A stretch of DNA of 64,000 nt from Lytechinus pictus (Eukaryota > Echinodermata > Echinoidea > Temnopleuroida > Toxopneustidae): assembly GCF_037042905.1 (NCBI RefSeq), contig NC_087261.1:9695717-9759716 (forward strand). The letters run 5' to 3'. The position numbers and the translations under genes are program-made. The notes beneath the pieces are model-generated. The model was not told the origin of the DNA, did not search any database, and worked only from the letters and a program-made list of their open reading frames with translations. Shown here piece after piece: positions 1 through 11,699 of this stretch; position 1 is the stretch's first letter; every line of letters begins with the position of its first letter.

Positions 1-171
1 ATTATATGGAGACATATTGTATGGAGACATTCTGTAGGTTCTTATCTTTGCTTAGAGCATGAAAAAAACAAAATTTGTTTTATGACCCAAAACCAGTTTT
101 GGCGTACTTTTGCTCTCTCCTGGCCCACTGTGCGCCGGGATAAAGCCGCTATATATATATATATATGTATA
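1..171. other. AT-rich flank, no gene seen
   Basis: No coding signal seen. A short (TA)n run at about 150-170 supplies the TA dinucleotide used by the adjacent mariner-type element. Confidence 0.6.
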
Positions 172-1594
172 CAGTGCGTCCCACAAAAAAACGAAACCGA
201 GATTTATCGATGATTCACCATAACTTAATCACAAATACAATAGACAAATGACCTACCATTGTAAAGCTTAGAATCTCCTCTTTCATCTGAAATTACTTAG
301 ATTATTTCTCATTCACGCATGCATGAGTGAGCAAAAACAATTTGAAGAGGGTATACCAAAAAGTCTTTTGGCGGGCTGTATCTGGGTTTCAAAAAGAAAA
401 CCACATTTCTAAAATGTTCAATGTCTGCTCTCTAATTTGATACCTCAATTACAGAAAATGGTCGAGAAATAAGAAAGTTCTGGTTATTTGAAATAAGGCT
501 TGAATTTCAATAATTTCATAAAATGAAGAGGTTTTACAGGCTAGCGTTCAAACTCACTCGACACTCCGTTTTGTTGACGATCAGCCATGCATGAAGTCTT
601 TTGTTAAAGGGGAATCCAGCCTTGGCCATAAAATGTTGTGTTGGGAAGGAGAAAAATAAATGAAACAGAATGGTGAAAGTTTTAAATAAATCGGACAAGC
701 AATAAGAAAGTTATAGCTGCTTTAAAATTGAGATCACTAATACTATGTAGATTTCAAATTGGCAACTGAGTAAGTAAATTATGACAAGGGGCAAGGACAA
801 CTTTCCCATAGGCCATGTACTTTATTATCAGGGATTAGTGGTTTTTTCCTAAGTACACATTCCCCTGGGGCAGTAATCTAAATATAACCCAGGTAGTATA
901 TTGTTTTATGTCCTCATGAAATAAAAATATAATTTGAAATAAAACTTTTTGGAAAAATGACATTTTAGCCATAATATGTATTGGAGTACATGGAAGAGTA
1001 GTCCTTGCCTTACATCACTATGATAATCCCATATGCGGCCAATTTGAAGTCTCCATGGGTATTGTGATTACCAATATTTACAACTTATAAAAATTCATAA
1101 CTTTCTTGCTGTTTGTCCAATATTGTTCAAAATTTCACCTATCAACTTGTCTGATTTTTCTTTTCCTTATAAAAACAAGTTTTTATCTGGGTTGGATTCC
1201 CCTTTAACTATGCGATAGCTTTTGTGCGAAACCGGTGAAAACACGTTTATTTAATGAAATTATGGAAATACAAGCATTGTTTCGAGGGAACGTAACTTTT
1301 TTACTTCATGACCATTTTTTGTGATTAAGGTATCAAATTAAAGAGCAGATATTGAACTTTTTAGGCACGTGATTTTCTTTTTAAAATTCAGATACCTCCC
1401 GCCAAATGAGTTTTTGGTATCCTTTCTTCAAATTGTTTTTGCTCACTCATGCGTGAATGAGGAATAATCTAAGTAATATCAGATGAAAGAGGAGATTCTA
1501 AGCTTTACATTGGTAGGTCATTTGTCTATTGTATTTGTGATTAAGTTATGATAAATCATCGCTAAATCTCGGTTTCGTTTTTTTCTGGGACGCA

Positions 1595-1597
<3 letters not shown>
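172..1597. mobile_element. Tc1/mariner-type MITE, interrupted copy
   Basis: Both ends read CAGTGCGTCCCA in inverted orientation and are flanked by TA (170-171 and 1598-1599), the Tc1/mariner target. The two halves are reverse complements over hundreds of bases (for example GAAACCGAGATTTA near 200 and its complement near 1570), so this is a long-palindrome miniature element without a transposase. About 600 bp of another element (608-1203) splits it; without that insert it would be ~826 bp, close to the 802-bp copy at 25680-26481. Confidence 0.88.
608..1203. mobile_element. TTAA-flanked MITE nested in the mariner-type MITE
   Basis: TTAA at 604-607 and 1204-1207 flanks inverted ends AGGGGAATCCA and its complement. 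The TTAA duplication points to the piggyBac or Kolobok superfamilies; the AGGG terminus favours Kolobok-like. No ORF. It interrupts the older CAGTGCGTCCCA element, which dates the two insertions relative to each other. Confidence 0.82.
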
Positions 1598-1599
<2 letters not shown>

Positions 1600-1636
<37 letters not shown>

Positions 1637-3424
1637 TATCATATCACCCACATATCTGCAATCTAAGAGCTAAAAACAAATGAAAATCAAATTTTGTGGG
1701 GGTAAATGACGATTTTAAGAGCCGACAAATTACCACTCTTTTCCATAGTAATAAACATTCATGTTTGTAACATTCATTTTCAATGTAATCTTTTTCCTCC
1801 TCAGCCTTTGGAAGTTTGGAATTAAGGAATCAAAAAATAATAAATAGATAATTAAAAAAAAACAAAGATAGAGAAGAAGACGAAGGAGGAGAATAAGAAG
1901 GAAGACGAAAGTGAAGAAAAAGAGGAAGAAGAGGAAGAAGAAGAAGGAGGAGGCGGAGGAGAAGAAAAAGAAGAAGAAGGAGGAGGAGAAAAAGAAGAAG
2001 AAGAAGCTTTATTTGATCACTTACCAGAGTATGAATACTTTAACTGAATTGCTATAGTCAGTATACACAAAATCCAATGCATACTCGTATTCCAAAACAT
2101 CATGATAAATTCAGCTCTCGATAGCACGATATCTCATCAATCTTTGCGTTGATAGGCCCATACTCTTTTACCGATTCATTTCAAAGAGTAATATAAAACA
2201 CGAGGAATTGAGAATTTGCTTTGGTGAAACTACTAGTCTGATTAAATTTCATGAGAATTCAACTGCAATTTCCTTCCTTCTTACAAAAACAAAAAATATA
2301 TTCCATCGTTTATACACCGATCACAAATTTTTAGGAACAACAGGAAAAGCAACCCATAGTTACTCAGTACTTGTGTATTACACAGTCAGTGTGGGAAATG
2401 TGCCAATGATTTTTTTTATTTTTTATATTTGAATATATTATTGTTCATACACGAGAAAGTACTGTAAGATAGCGGAAGAGATATAAAAGGAAAATATCGG
2501 TTAATTTCGGAGAAATAAAAACTAGATATTTATTCAAGGGGGGAAATTAGTAATGAAAGGGATTTTAACTATCCATTATAATTTTTTTCTTTAAAACGAT
2601 GGAACCACAAGAGGATGTAAAAAGAAGGTTAAAAAAATTGCTCTCAGGCTGCTAGTGCAATAGCATTTAAATGTTTGGGCATTGATAAACAAAAATTTGC
2701 TTTCAAACTTAGTATATGCCTTAGGATTTATTTAATTATTCATTTTTTTGCTGTATGGAGATATGATTTTTGCTTGAAATTATGATGCTTGGAAATTTGT
2801 GATGTTTGCAGACATTTTTTTGTTCAGTTTGAAGATTAAGATCATATTAGCTTAGCAATTAATTCATCACATTTGTGTTTCTGAAAAAAAAATATATTTA
2901 AGCAATGTAATCATGATATTATTTTCAAGCTTCAGGTTTTTTTCAAACAAGATATCGATACCATTGAATATCAAATATATGCAAGATAATATAACAAACA
3001 ATCTATATCACGCTCATCCAGGTGAGCTCGGCAATTGATAAGATATTTTTAAAGAAAAGTTGGTACTTTGGGTCCCCCTTATTAACACCAATTGAAAAAC
3101 AGCAGGATACAGCATAAAGATATACAATGGACGTAGATATTAAGCATAAAAGTTACAGTCGATAAATATGTAATTGATAAATAATGATAACAGAAAGAAG
3201 AACAAAAAAAAAGGAAAGTACAGTGGATGTGGAGACAAAAAAAAGACCTGATTAGGCTGATCACCCTGTTTTTTTAATACATTTTAACAATATCACACGA
3301 AAGCAAGAAATAAAACAAGGATGATGAAACATGAAGTGCAAAGAAGAGCAATATATAATGGAGAAAAGTCTAAAACTGAAAACGTTTCGATTCACTTCTT
3401 AATTTCCTTTTGCCCCTTGAGCAC
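1600..3424. other. Non-coding AT-rich stretch with purine-rich run
   Basis: Holds a (TA)n run (about 1598-1628) and a strongly purine-biased GAA/GGA tract at about 1862-2005. The ORFs here are short, AT-driven and show no recognisable motif. Nothing else seen. Confidence 0.6.
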
Positions 3425-3459
3425 TCTACAGAGTGGATTTGGCGCTTATTAAGTTACTA

Positions 3460-3725
3460 TTATTATTATTTTTATCATCATCATCATTATTATTTTCATT
3501 ATTATCATTATTAGAAGTTGTGGTAGTAGTAGTAGTAGTAGTAGTAGTAGTATAATTAGTAGTAGTATTATCATTATTGTTATTATTATTATTACTATTA
3601 ATATTAGCATTATTATGATGATGATTAATATCATTATCATCATTGATATTATTATTATTATCATTTTTATTATTATTGTTATCATTATTGTCATTATTAT
3701 TATCATTATCATCATCATTATTATA
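3460..3725. repeat. Degenerate (TTA/TCA)n trinucleotide array
   Basis: About 265 bp of ATT, ATC and AGT triplets. It directly follows the 3' tail of the minus-strand LINE, a common position for microsatellites seeded by LINE tails. It produces artefactual Asn- or Ile-rich reading frames on the minus strand. Confidence 0.9.
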
Positions 3726-4015
3726 TCTGAATATCTGAACAAATACATCAGCCACTACAAATAGTATTTATTTTTTTATTTATTTATTCATGTTTTATTT
3801 ATAACAAATGATAAAATAAGGTGGAGGGTAGTTCGGTTCAGTTATAAAACTGCTTTACAACGAAGCCCTCCCCCTTTACAAACATAAAATAGAACATAAA
3901 CATGATAATATATATAAATACAAGTGAAAATCAATATAAAAAGTTATAATCTATAAAATAAACATAAAAAAGAAAACAAATAAACAAAAAGGAAAGAATA
4001 CTAGAAGATACTTTG

Positions 4016-7000
4016 TTATAATAAATGTTTGGCCAATAGGTAACCTCGTTTAAAAGAATTTATAGAATTTGTGGATTGAACTGAAAATGGGAGTTTATTA
4101 AATAGGGAGCTTGCTTTATAAGAGAATGACTTTCTTTTGAATTCAGTTTTGGGGAATGGAATGTCGAGGAGAGAATTTAGTGCATAGCGGGTACAATATT
4201 TAAAGGTGCGATAAGTAATAAGCGATTTTAAATAGTTAGGGGCTTTTACATTAATTATTTTAAATACTAATAAACAGTAGTGATATTTAAGTCTTTGTTC
4301 AACGGATTGCCAATTTAGGGTTGTAAGAAGTGTACACTGCGGTGTGTTATAATCCTTATTTAATATTAATCTTGCATATCTATTTTGTAATTTTTGTAGT
4401 TTGGAAAGATTTGTTTTTGAACAACTTCCCCATGCAGTGCAGCAATAATCAATATGTGGTAAAATTAAAGCAAAATATAAGGTTACAAGAGTTTTATGGG
4501 GTATTAATTGCTTTATGCGGCGAATACATCCAATTGTACGTGATATTTTATTACATATATATCTTACATGGTCAGACCAGGTCAGTTGCGAGTCGAGTAT
4601 AACCCCAAGATATTTCATTTTATCAACACACTGCAAGTAGTTCTCGTATAATTTGATCTTGAATTGGTGATTATCTAGCTTTCTTTTAGTGCCGAAAGGC
4701 ATGACCATGGTTTTCTGTGGATGAATATACATCTTATTAATATCAAACCACTTGCATATTAAATCAAAGTCATTTTGTAAATTCATTTGAATTTCAGAAA
4801 AGTTATGAGAATTGTTAAAAATAACGGTATCATCTGCATAGAGTGAAATCTTGGAATTTTTATGAATTCTTAAGTTGTTAATATCGTTAATATATAGACA
4901 AAAGATCAAGGGGCCAAGGATTGACCCTTGTGGCACCCCTGATTTCACAGTTAAAAACTCACTACAATAATCATCTATATTAACACATTGTTGTCTTCCG
5001 ACCAAGTACGATTTAAACCATTCACGCACCTTATTATTCATACCATAGAAAATTAGTTTATCAAGTATTATTTCGTGTGGAATTACGTCTAATGCCTTTT
5101 TTAGATCATAAAATATAGCTCCCGTAATCTGACCATGATTCATATTTTCAAACAGGTAGTCAGTAATTTCTGTAAGGCACGTGGCTGTGGAAAGGAGTGG
5201 TCTGAATCCAGATTGACGTTCCGATAATAAACTATTTTGGTTAAGATACGAATACAATTGTTTGTGTACTGCTTCATTGTTCTCAAGGATTTTTGACATA
5301 GAGGGCAGTATTGAAATGGGCCTGAAATTGTCAACACTGAGCGAGCCACCCTTGTGAATTGGCGTGATTTTTGCGACTTTGAAATCAGATGGAAATTGAG
5401 AAGTTTTTAGTGATAAGTTAAACAATTTAGAAAGTGGTTCCGCAATTATATCAGCAGATACTTTTAGTAACTTAGGATGTAGACCGTCCATTCCTATAGC
5501 CTTTTTACAATCAATATTGCGTAGTTCGTTTTTGACAAATTCAGATTTGATTTCTTGAAATTCAAAAGAATAATTAGTTTGAGTTAACGTGTGTAGATCG
5601 TTAAAAGCACCGTCTACTGTGTTGGAACTTGAGCTTGTTTGTAGGTTTGAGCCTACTTTATTAAAAGCTTCATTCAGTAAACCTGCCACCTTTACTTTGT
5701 CAGATATCATTTCTTCATCAATCAGGATTGTGTTGTTTATTTCCTGTTTCTTTGATGGTAAAAGCCCTTTGAGAACTTTCCAATTTTTATTCAAATCATT
5801 TCCACATTCTGAAAACTTATTCCGGTAATATTCTTTTTTAAGAAATTTATTCAAATTATTTGCTCTGTTTCGATAGTACTTAAACTTTTTCCAATAATAA
5901 TCACTTTTCGTTTTTTGGAACTTTTTCTTAAAGAAATCACGGTCACGTGCCAAATTTATGTATTCATTTGTAATCCAAGGTATTCCATTTCTTTTTCTTC
6001 TGACAGAAATAAAAGGTGCATGTTTATCACTTACAGTAGTAAACAAAGATTTAAAATGTGACCACAGTTCGTCAACTTGAACGTTTTCGTTATTGAAATC
6101 ATTCCAGTTTTGATTTTTCAAGTCATCTCGAAATCTGTTTTCATTAAAGTTGCGAAAAGACCTAAATTTACTTATTTTAGAATGAAACATTGTGTGCTTG
6201 CCTTTCACTACTACAAAAGTCAAACAGTGGTCACTGAAACCAATAGAGATTACACCCGACTTAACACTTTCAATCGAATTTGAGGTAAGTATTAAATCGA
6301 TGATTGTGCTACTGTGAGGTGTAACTCGTGTGGGGTCATTAATTAACTGGTTAAGCTGATAAGTATGACAAATATCCTTAATCGTTTTAGACAACGCATT
6401 ATTATTACTCATGTTGCAATTGAAATCACCCATCAAAATGATATTATTTGATAATGATATTACTTTTTCAACATTTGCTTCTAGGGTGGTAAAATAGGTA
6501 CTTGCTGAGGAAGGCCTCCTGTATAAAATTCCAACAAAAATCGAACTGCTATTTTTTCTTTTAATCTCCAGCCACATAACCTCAAGTTCTTTGGTTTCCA
6601 GATCTATTCTTCTCATGTAATTAAATTTATCACTGATGTAACATCCTACACCCCCACCAGAACTTTCCCTGTCTTTCCTTTCAATCTTATAACCATCAAT
6701 GGATATTATATGGTTTGAACAATCATCGTTCAACCATGTTTCTGATAGTCCTAAAATATCAAAAGGATTTGACATAAGAAATTGTTGCACATCTGTAATT
6801 TTATTTCTCAAACTTCTGATGTTTAGATGAGCTAACTTAATGCCTTTATCATTTGGAAAATCAGTAAGTATATTGTATGCATGATCTTCAACTTGGGTAT
6901 TATTTAGAAAATGAGAACAATTCATAACGTAATTTTCTACAGACGGAATACATTCCTGATCCCAAAAGGGAAATTGTTTCAAAATACACACGGTACACTG

Positions 7001-7153
7001 CCAGTTTTCGAAAGTTTCGTTTAAATCATCATATTTGGATTTGGGAATTCCCTCGCACACTATATGTGCCCATTTTTCACATGAGGTACATAAAAGGGCC
7101 TTTTGGTTACTCTTTACTGGTTTATTACATTTACTACACGGATACTTGACCAT
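4016..7153 (-). CDS. LINE ORF2: PHD finger + APE endonuclease + reverse transcriptase
   Basis: The protein nicks target DNA and reverse-transcribes the element's RNA. Start chosen at MVKYPCSKC (7153, ~1045 aa); the frame stays open to an upstream Met at 7210, but those 19 residues look like read-through. In order: a PHD-like C4HC3 zinc finger (first ~60 aa, CSKC..CTSC..H..C..CTVC); an APE-type endonuclease (LNIRSLRNK, SETWLND, GDFNCNM, SDHCL); a reverse transcriptase (FRPISILPS, GVPQGSILGP, catalytic YADD at 4829-4840); and a C-terminal WGSCSKTNL..LQNRYAR region. No stop or frameshift. Slightly odd is KKALD where family members usually have KKAFD. ORF1 ends ~265 bp upstream. Confidence 0.95.
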   Translation of the reverse strand: MVKYPCSKCNKPVKSNQKALLCTSCEKWAHIVCEGIPKSKYDDLNETFENWQCTVCILKQFPFWDQECIPSVENYVMNCSHFLNNTQVEDHAYNILTDFPNDKGIKLAHLNIRSLRNKITDVQQFLMSNPFDILGLSETWLNDDCSNHIISIDGYKIERKDRESSGGGVGCYISDKFNYMRRIDLETKELEVMWLEIKRKNSSSIFVGILYRRPSSASTYFTTLEANVEKVISLSNNIILMGDFNCNMSNNNALSKTIKDICHTYQLNQLINDPTRVTPHSSTIIDLILTSNSIESVKSGVISIGFSDHCLTFVVVKGKHTMFHSKISKFRSFRNFNENRFRDDLKNQNWNDFNNENVQVDELWSHFKSLFTTVSDKHAPFISVRRKRNGIPWITNEYINLARDRDFFKKKFQKTKSDYYWKKFKYYRNRANNLNKFLKKEYYRNKFSECGNDLNKNWKVLKGLLPSKKQEINNTILIDEEMISDKVKVAGLLNEAFNKVGSNLQTSSSSNTVDGAFNDLHTLTQTNYSFEFQEIKSEFVKNELRNIDCKKAIGMDGLHPKLLKVSADIIAEPLSKLFNLSLKTSQFPSDFKVAKITPIHKGGSLSVDNFRPISILPSMSKILENNEAVHKQLYSYLNQNSLLSERQSGFRPLLSTATCLTEITDYLFENMNHGQITGAIFYDLKKALDVIPHEIILDKLIFYGMNNKVREWFKSYLVGRQQCVNIDDYCSEFLTVKSGVPQGSILGPLIFCLYINDINNLRIHKNSKISLYADDTVIFNNSHNFSEIQMNLQNDFDLICKWFDINKMYIHPQKTMVMPFGTKRKLDNHQFKIKLYENYLQCVDKMKYLGVILDSQLTWSDHVRYICNKISRTIGCIRRIKQLIPHKTLVTLYFALILPHIDYCCTAWGSCSKTNLSKLQKLQNRYARLILNKDYNTPQCTLLTTLNWQSVEQRLKYHYCLLVFKIINVKAPNYLKSLITYRTFKYCTRYALNSLLDIPFPKTEFKRKSFSYKASSLFNKLPFSVQSTNSINSFKRGYLLAKHLL

Positions 7154-7418
7154 AAAGAGGTGATACAAACTCAAAAGTTGTTGATAAAAAAAGTAATACC
7201 ATGTAAACATAAATTACACAAAAAATACACACAAAAAATCTTAAAAGATTGTATAATAATAAAATTTGATGAATCAAACAATCAAAGAAAGTCTTCCTAA
7301 CAGAAAATAGGCGGTCCATATTATCAATGAAGGAGCTGAAAAACAAAACATAGGAGTTCCGCTTATTTGTCAGCTATATAATGAAATGATGATAATTCAT
7401 TTTATGTCATTTAAATGT

Positions 7419-8180
7419 TTATGAGAATCGGAGGTCACTTTCGTTACGGATTACTTTATTCATCGGTTTGCCATTGTTGGTTGTTATTTTTGCTATTACT
7501 CGACCATCACTGGACCATACTGATTGTACATTCTTGTTTTTCTTTGCGCAGTTGAGCAGGTTCAGATTGTGTTTTGTCAGTTGTTCTTGGATAACCACCC
7601 GAGTACCTTTCAGACGACGACGTCGAGAAATGACTGCATGGCGAGTTCTGTACGAAATAAATTTCGCAACTATTGGTCGAGGGCGCTTCGATGTTACTTT
7701 CCCTTTTCCATTCTCTGTCTGCGCTTTATTGGGGTTACCCAACCGATGCGAGCGATCAATATCTTCTTTGGATATCTCCAATCCCAGTTGATCACGTGCT
7801 ATTTTGCAAATGAGGTCATCCGTGTCTTCGTTTCTTTGCTCTTCTACGCCAGAGAACTGCAGACAGTTTCTGCGCGAGTATTGCTCCAAATCCTCAGTTG
7901 ATGAGCGAAGATTATTAATTGTTATTCGTTGATCTTCAATTATGCCGGAGAGGCGACTAATCTCTCTAGCTTGATCTTTAATCTCGACTTCAATATCTAC
8001 CGTTCTCTTCTCCTGATCATTCAAACGATCAAGAAGTTTGTCAAATTCCTCCTTCACTGCTTCGTGAACGATTACATTGATAGACTTAAGCAGATCTTTG
8101 TTTTCGTATTTAAAGCGTGAGAACATGTCATTGATGAGCTTGTTTGTGGCGTCATCTACCTGGTCGTTTGGCGTCGCCAT
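7419..8180 (-). CDS. LINE ORF1: coiled-coil RNA-binding protein
   Basis: The 253-aa product resembles L1-type ORF1p nucleic-acid chaperones that package element RNA. A long charged heptad-like coiled coil covers about residues 25-100 (EIKDQAREISRLSGIIEDQ). It is followed by an RRM-like block (EQYSRRNCLQFSGV, DIDRSHRLG, RPIVAKFISYRTRHAVI) and a C-terminal basic domain (VWSSDGRVIAKI). Start ATG at 8180 in context CCAATATGG. It lies upstream of ORF2 on the same strand, in the canonical LINE order. Confidence 0.88.
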   Translation of the reverse strand: MATPNDQVDDATNKLINDMFSRFKYENKDLLKSINVIVHEAVKEEFDKLLDRLNDQEKRTVDIEVEIKDQAREISRLSGIIEDQRITINNLRSSTEDLEQYSRRNCLQFSGVEEQRNEDTDDLICKIARDQLGLEISKEDIDRSHRLGNPNKAQTENGKGKVTSKRPRPIVAKFISYRTRHAVISRRRRLKGTRVVIQEQLTKHNLNLLNCAKKNKNVQSVWSSDGRVIAKITTNNGKPMNKVIRNESDLRFS

Positions 8181-8230
8181 ATTGGAATAGTGTGAGGGTA
8201 TTTCAGTCTATCAATGATAAGTACTCAATG

Positions 8231-9600
8231 ACGAAAAATTTCGTTAACACTCCACTTCACAGTAGAAATCAGTTGTATATAAGTTAAGTTGACGAAATAT
8301 AATACATATAGATTCAGTTACCTCCGAGTATGAAGTATTGCAGCAATATAAGGTTCATAACTCATAGGTTATTCAGAATGTTTATACTCACATCTAATTT
8401 CCAAATAATTCAGGGTATAAAACAAATGATGTCAATCTTGCAGTATAATAAATATACGGAAGGTTTACCAAGCACACTACAATCTAGTCGCGAAGTATCG
8501 GAGAACGCACAATTCCGTAGTATATGTATCGCAATCATATACATGTAGTAGTCTGTAGCTTGCCGAAAACATGACAGGGTCCTGCTTCAGTATTTTGACA
8601 ACAATGTGCAAAAATGAATAAAAATTGGACCATCTATGATGCTGGTAGGAAGGGTGTGCCTCGAAATCCTACAAACGAGTCATATTATCGTTCAATTGAT
8701 AATAAATTCGGTTTCTTGTTGAAGTTTTTTCTGGTTCAACAGAGAGCGTGTAGGATGCGTCAACAAACACATCGCATTGAAAACAAACAAACAGAAAACG
8801 AAATCGGGTGCAAACTTATTTGAAAATTGATATAGATTTGCTGGGATATGATTTATATTTATGTTTAATAGATGATAATGATGTACAGATTGGGTGTTTT
8901 GGGAAATTGGTCCCAAATGACGGTTCCTTTGTATTTCGTTATTGTTCCCGAAAGAAGCAAGACATCGTTCAAATCAACCAAGCTAATCTACGTTCACAAA
9001 CAGCCATCAATCGACCAAGGAATGATGACAACAATCCAATAATTTTCTTCTGTTTTCAAAATTTATTATCTTCTATGATTTCATACCATACAATAAATAT
9101 TAAGGCACATATGTATTTACAATTCCATATATATACTACAAACAAGCAACTAAAGAATCCGAATTTGCTGAAGGCTACAGGGCCAAATGAAAAGGGTGCA
9201 ACGTCAAATAACTCTCACAATTACACACAATTTACACATTATGATGCAATTACACAAAATCAATCACAGGTTAATCAGTTTAAATCCATTATTTTACCAA
9301 TATATCCATCAAAAAATGATTGTCATGTTTTTAGAAATATAATTGTATTAAAGATTTACAAATAAAAAGATATGATAATCTCGGATAGAACGACGAGTTA
9401 CTTAAAGTCTGTAATTAACATACATCTCTTCATCCTTCGTAATGATAGCTCAATAATTACAAAATGAAGTATTGGGGCAGTTGAAGGCAAGAAACAACAG
9501 GGACAACGCGCGTGAGAGCATCTTCCATTATAGACTCGTTTGTTGAAACGGCACTGTTAATAAAAAAAAACATTAAAAAATAAATTTGAAATAAGAGAAT
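8231..9600. other. AT-rich, no gene recognised
   Basis: The longest open frame (8808-9365 +) starts with GTG, is low-complexity in codon content and matches no family I recognise. No repeat structure detected by eye. Confidence 0.5.
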
Positions 9601-9738
9601 TGAATGTTCACTACCAGTGGATATGATATATATTAGACATTCCATATCTGACCAGAATAAGGTACCTTATTAGCCAGCTCATGTTAAAAATATATCGGCA
9701 TTTATAAATACATCTCCTCATGGGATCAAATTCATCAC

Positions 9739-9843
9739 CTGAAACAGTAAAGTGGCCATACTCTTCCGCCAGCCAAAAGATAGTTCCAAAGTCATTAATA
9801 TTTCGTCCTAAATTGGGCAAAGGAAGTTCAGTAGCTGCCTTTT
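9739..9843 (-). CDS. Possible isolated coding exon, unrecognised
   Basis: On the minus strand an AG acceptor (attatag) precedes 105 nt that stay open and encode a peptide with protein-like composition (LPLPNLGRNINDFG then FWLAEEYGHFTVS). It ends at a CAG/GTGATG donor. I do not recognise the family and no partner exon was found nearby. It could be a decayed exon, a piece of an unrecognised transposon, or chance. Confidence 0.22.
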
Positions 9844-9899
9844 CTATAATTAGTGTTAGATGGTCAATCATATTCATACACTTTTGTTAATCAGCAATA

Positions 9900-11190
9900 T
9901 CAAATTAAAGTAATTTCGACTGGGTTGGGTCAAATGAATATATTTTGTCTTCCTGTTGTAATTAGGCTCGTGGCACCAACAATTACGCCCAAAAAAAATG
10001 AAATGAAAAAAGAGGTTCTACACTATGAAAAACAAATATTTCAGGAATTTTTGAAAATAAAACCAGGAAAATGATTTTATATAAGTCTAGAAAAACAATA
10101 GAATACATAGGATTGATTATGTTTGGCAATTTTTTTTTAGATATTTGTCAGTAGACATGTAAAAATCGATACTTTCACCAAGAATTAGCATTCTACTAGC
10201 TATATAAAGCGAGTTATTTTTTGGCATGATTAATTACAAAATATAAACTTTTGGGAGAGGCAGATTTTAAGCGGCCGAGCAAAAAATTTGGTGCTGTTCC
10301 TGACCTTTTTATCAATCTTGTCATTGCAAAAGAACCTATAAGCCCCGTTCACGGGTCCGATTTACCCCCGGGATTTACCCTGAAATTTACCACCGAGTCG
10401 ACTTACAAGACAGTGACTCGATCTCCGATATATACACCTTGCAAGTAAAATGCAAAGTATATTTCATATTCAGTACTTAAAGACCCAGACAGGAGCTCAA
10501 AGACAAATTCACCAAAGAGAAATGTTATGAGCTATGAATCTGGTACAGAAAAAAGAAAGTTTCATGCTGAGTATTTTTTTTTTTATATAACTCAAATCTT
10601 TATATAACTCAAATTATCTGGTTATTTAGGCTCTATTGAGCTTGTTACGGGTCAGCAAAACCTTTCTTGTCATGAATATCACCTTGATAAAAGAAGCTAT
10701 ACCTTTCAGTTGAGGACGGACCTGTCTACTGACAGTAAGCACCCTAAACAAGTACTTCAATTATATAATAGTAGTGATAAAAGTATTGGGTTTGAAACCC
10801 TGCCCTTATAAAAAGTACAAACTTCTAGCACTTTTTTCAACGCTCCTTTCTTATTTGTTATACTCCCTATTTGTGTTTCTTTTTTTTTTCTTTAATGCGC
10901 TTTATCTGATGAAAAGGCGCTATATAAATTCAATGAATTACGATTATGATGATGATGTCACGGTCTTAAGGCTGAAGAAATCGCAATCAAAGGTTATTTT
11001 CGAAGTCCGATTATTGGAGCTATTTTTTTTTAGCAAAGATCAGCTGGTAACCGGTGAAATTGCACACAGCTGACATCGCTGTGTTCGAAGTTATACAGTA
11101 CATGCTTTTATTGGTAAATGGTGTGTCAATTTAACTTTTGGGTCCGGTCATGGCCTTTAAGGGTGGTGGTTCTGTGGCTAGTACCTTTAT
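9900..11190. other. Non-coding; retroelement-like tail near 10905-10960
   Basis: The phrase GCGCTATATAAATTCAATG followed by ATGATGATG at about 10915-10957 resembles the 3' tail of dispersed invertebrate retroelements. The remainder is AT-rich and shows no gene. Confidence 0.4.
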
Positions 11191-11194
11191 TTAA

Positions 11195-11693
11195 AGGGGA
11201 AGTTTACCCTGAAGAAAACTTTGTTGTAAAAATAGCAGAAAAAATAATAGAAAATATTGATGAAGGTTTGAGGAAAATCCGTTAAAGATTAAAAAAAGTT
11301 ATTAGAGTTCAAAGTTTTGTATTTGTGACGTCATAAACGAGCAGCTGCCCCATATGTTATGTAATATAAAATGCATGAATTTCAAATTTTGTATGGTTCC
11401 TGATGACTTAATTTTGTTTTTATACTCATGATCGGGTGTGAAATGATTTTTCTATTGATATACAAAATGTACAGTGATAACCAATTTCAATTTTCTGAGA
11501 AAATGAAATTTCTTTGATTTTTCACCATTCGCTATGTAGGAATGCGGCTCGCATATGACGTCACAAATCAAGTAATTGAAATTCTAATAACTTTTTAATT
11601 CTTTGATGAATTTTTCTCAAACCTTCAGCAGTATTTTTTATTATTTTTATAACTATTTCTACAATAAACTTTTTGTCAGGGTGAACTTCCCCT
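11195..11693. mobile_element. TTAA-flanked MITE (499 bp)
   Basis: Ends AGGGGAAGTTTACCCTG and CAGGGTGAACTTCCCCT are inverted, with TTAA at 11191-11194 and 11694-11697. Inner arms are also complementary (TGACGTCATAAACG against ATGACGTCACAAATC). Kolobok- or piggyBac-like non-autonomous element without an ORF. Confidence 0.88.
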
Positions 11694-11699
11694 TTAAGG

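Larger units (their letters stand above)
3766..8200 (-). mobile_element. Near-complete LINE (Jockey superfamily, CR1/L2-like group)
   Basis: Minus-strand element of about 4.4 kb with ORF1 (7419-8180), ORF2 (4016-7153), a ~250-bp 3' UTR and an AATAA-type tail at about 3766-3790. Both ORFs are uninterrupted, so this copy is young. The exact 5' end and target duplication could not be fixed. The clade is uncertain: an L1-like coiled-coil ORF1 with a PHD-bearing APE-type ORF2 points to the Jockey superfamily, but CR1, L2, Crack and Daphne were not distinguished. Confidence 0.85.

Noticed and set aside
3426-3755. Asn-rich frame on the minus strand
   Set aside because: Translation of the (TTA/TCA)n array next to the LINE tail.
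8808-9365. 185-codon open frame on the plus strand
   Set aside because: It begins with GTG, has AT-driven composition and shows no domain or splice context; treated as chance.
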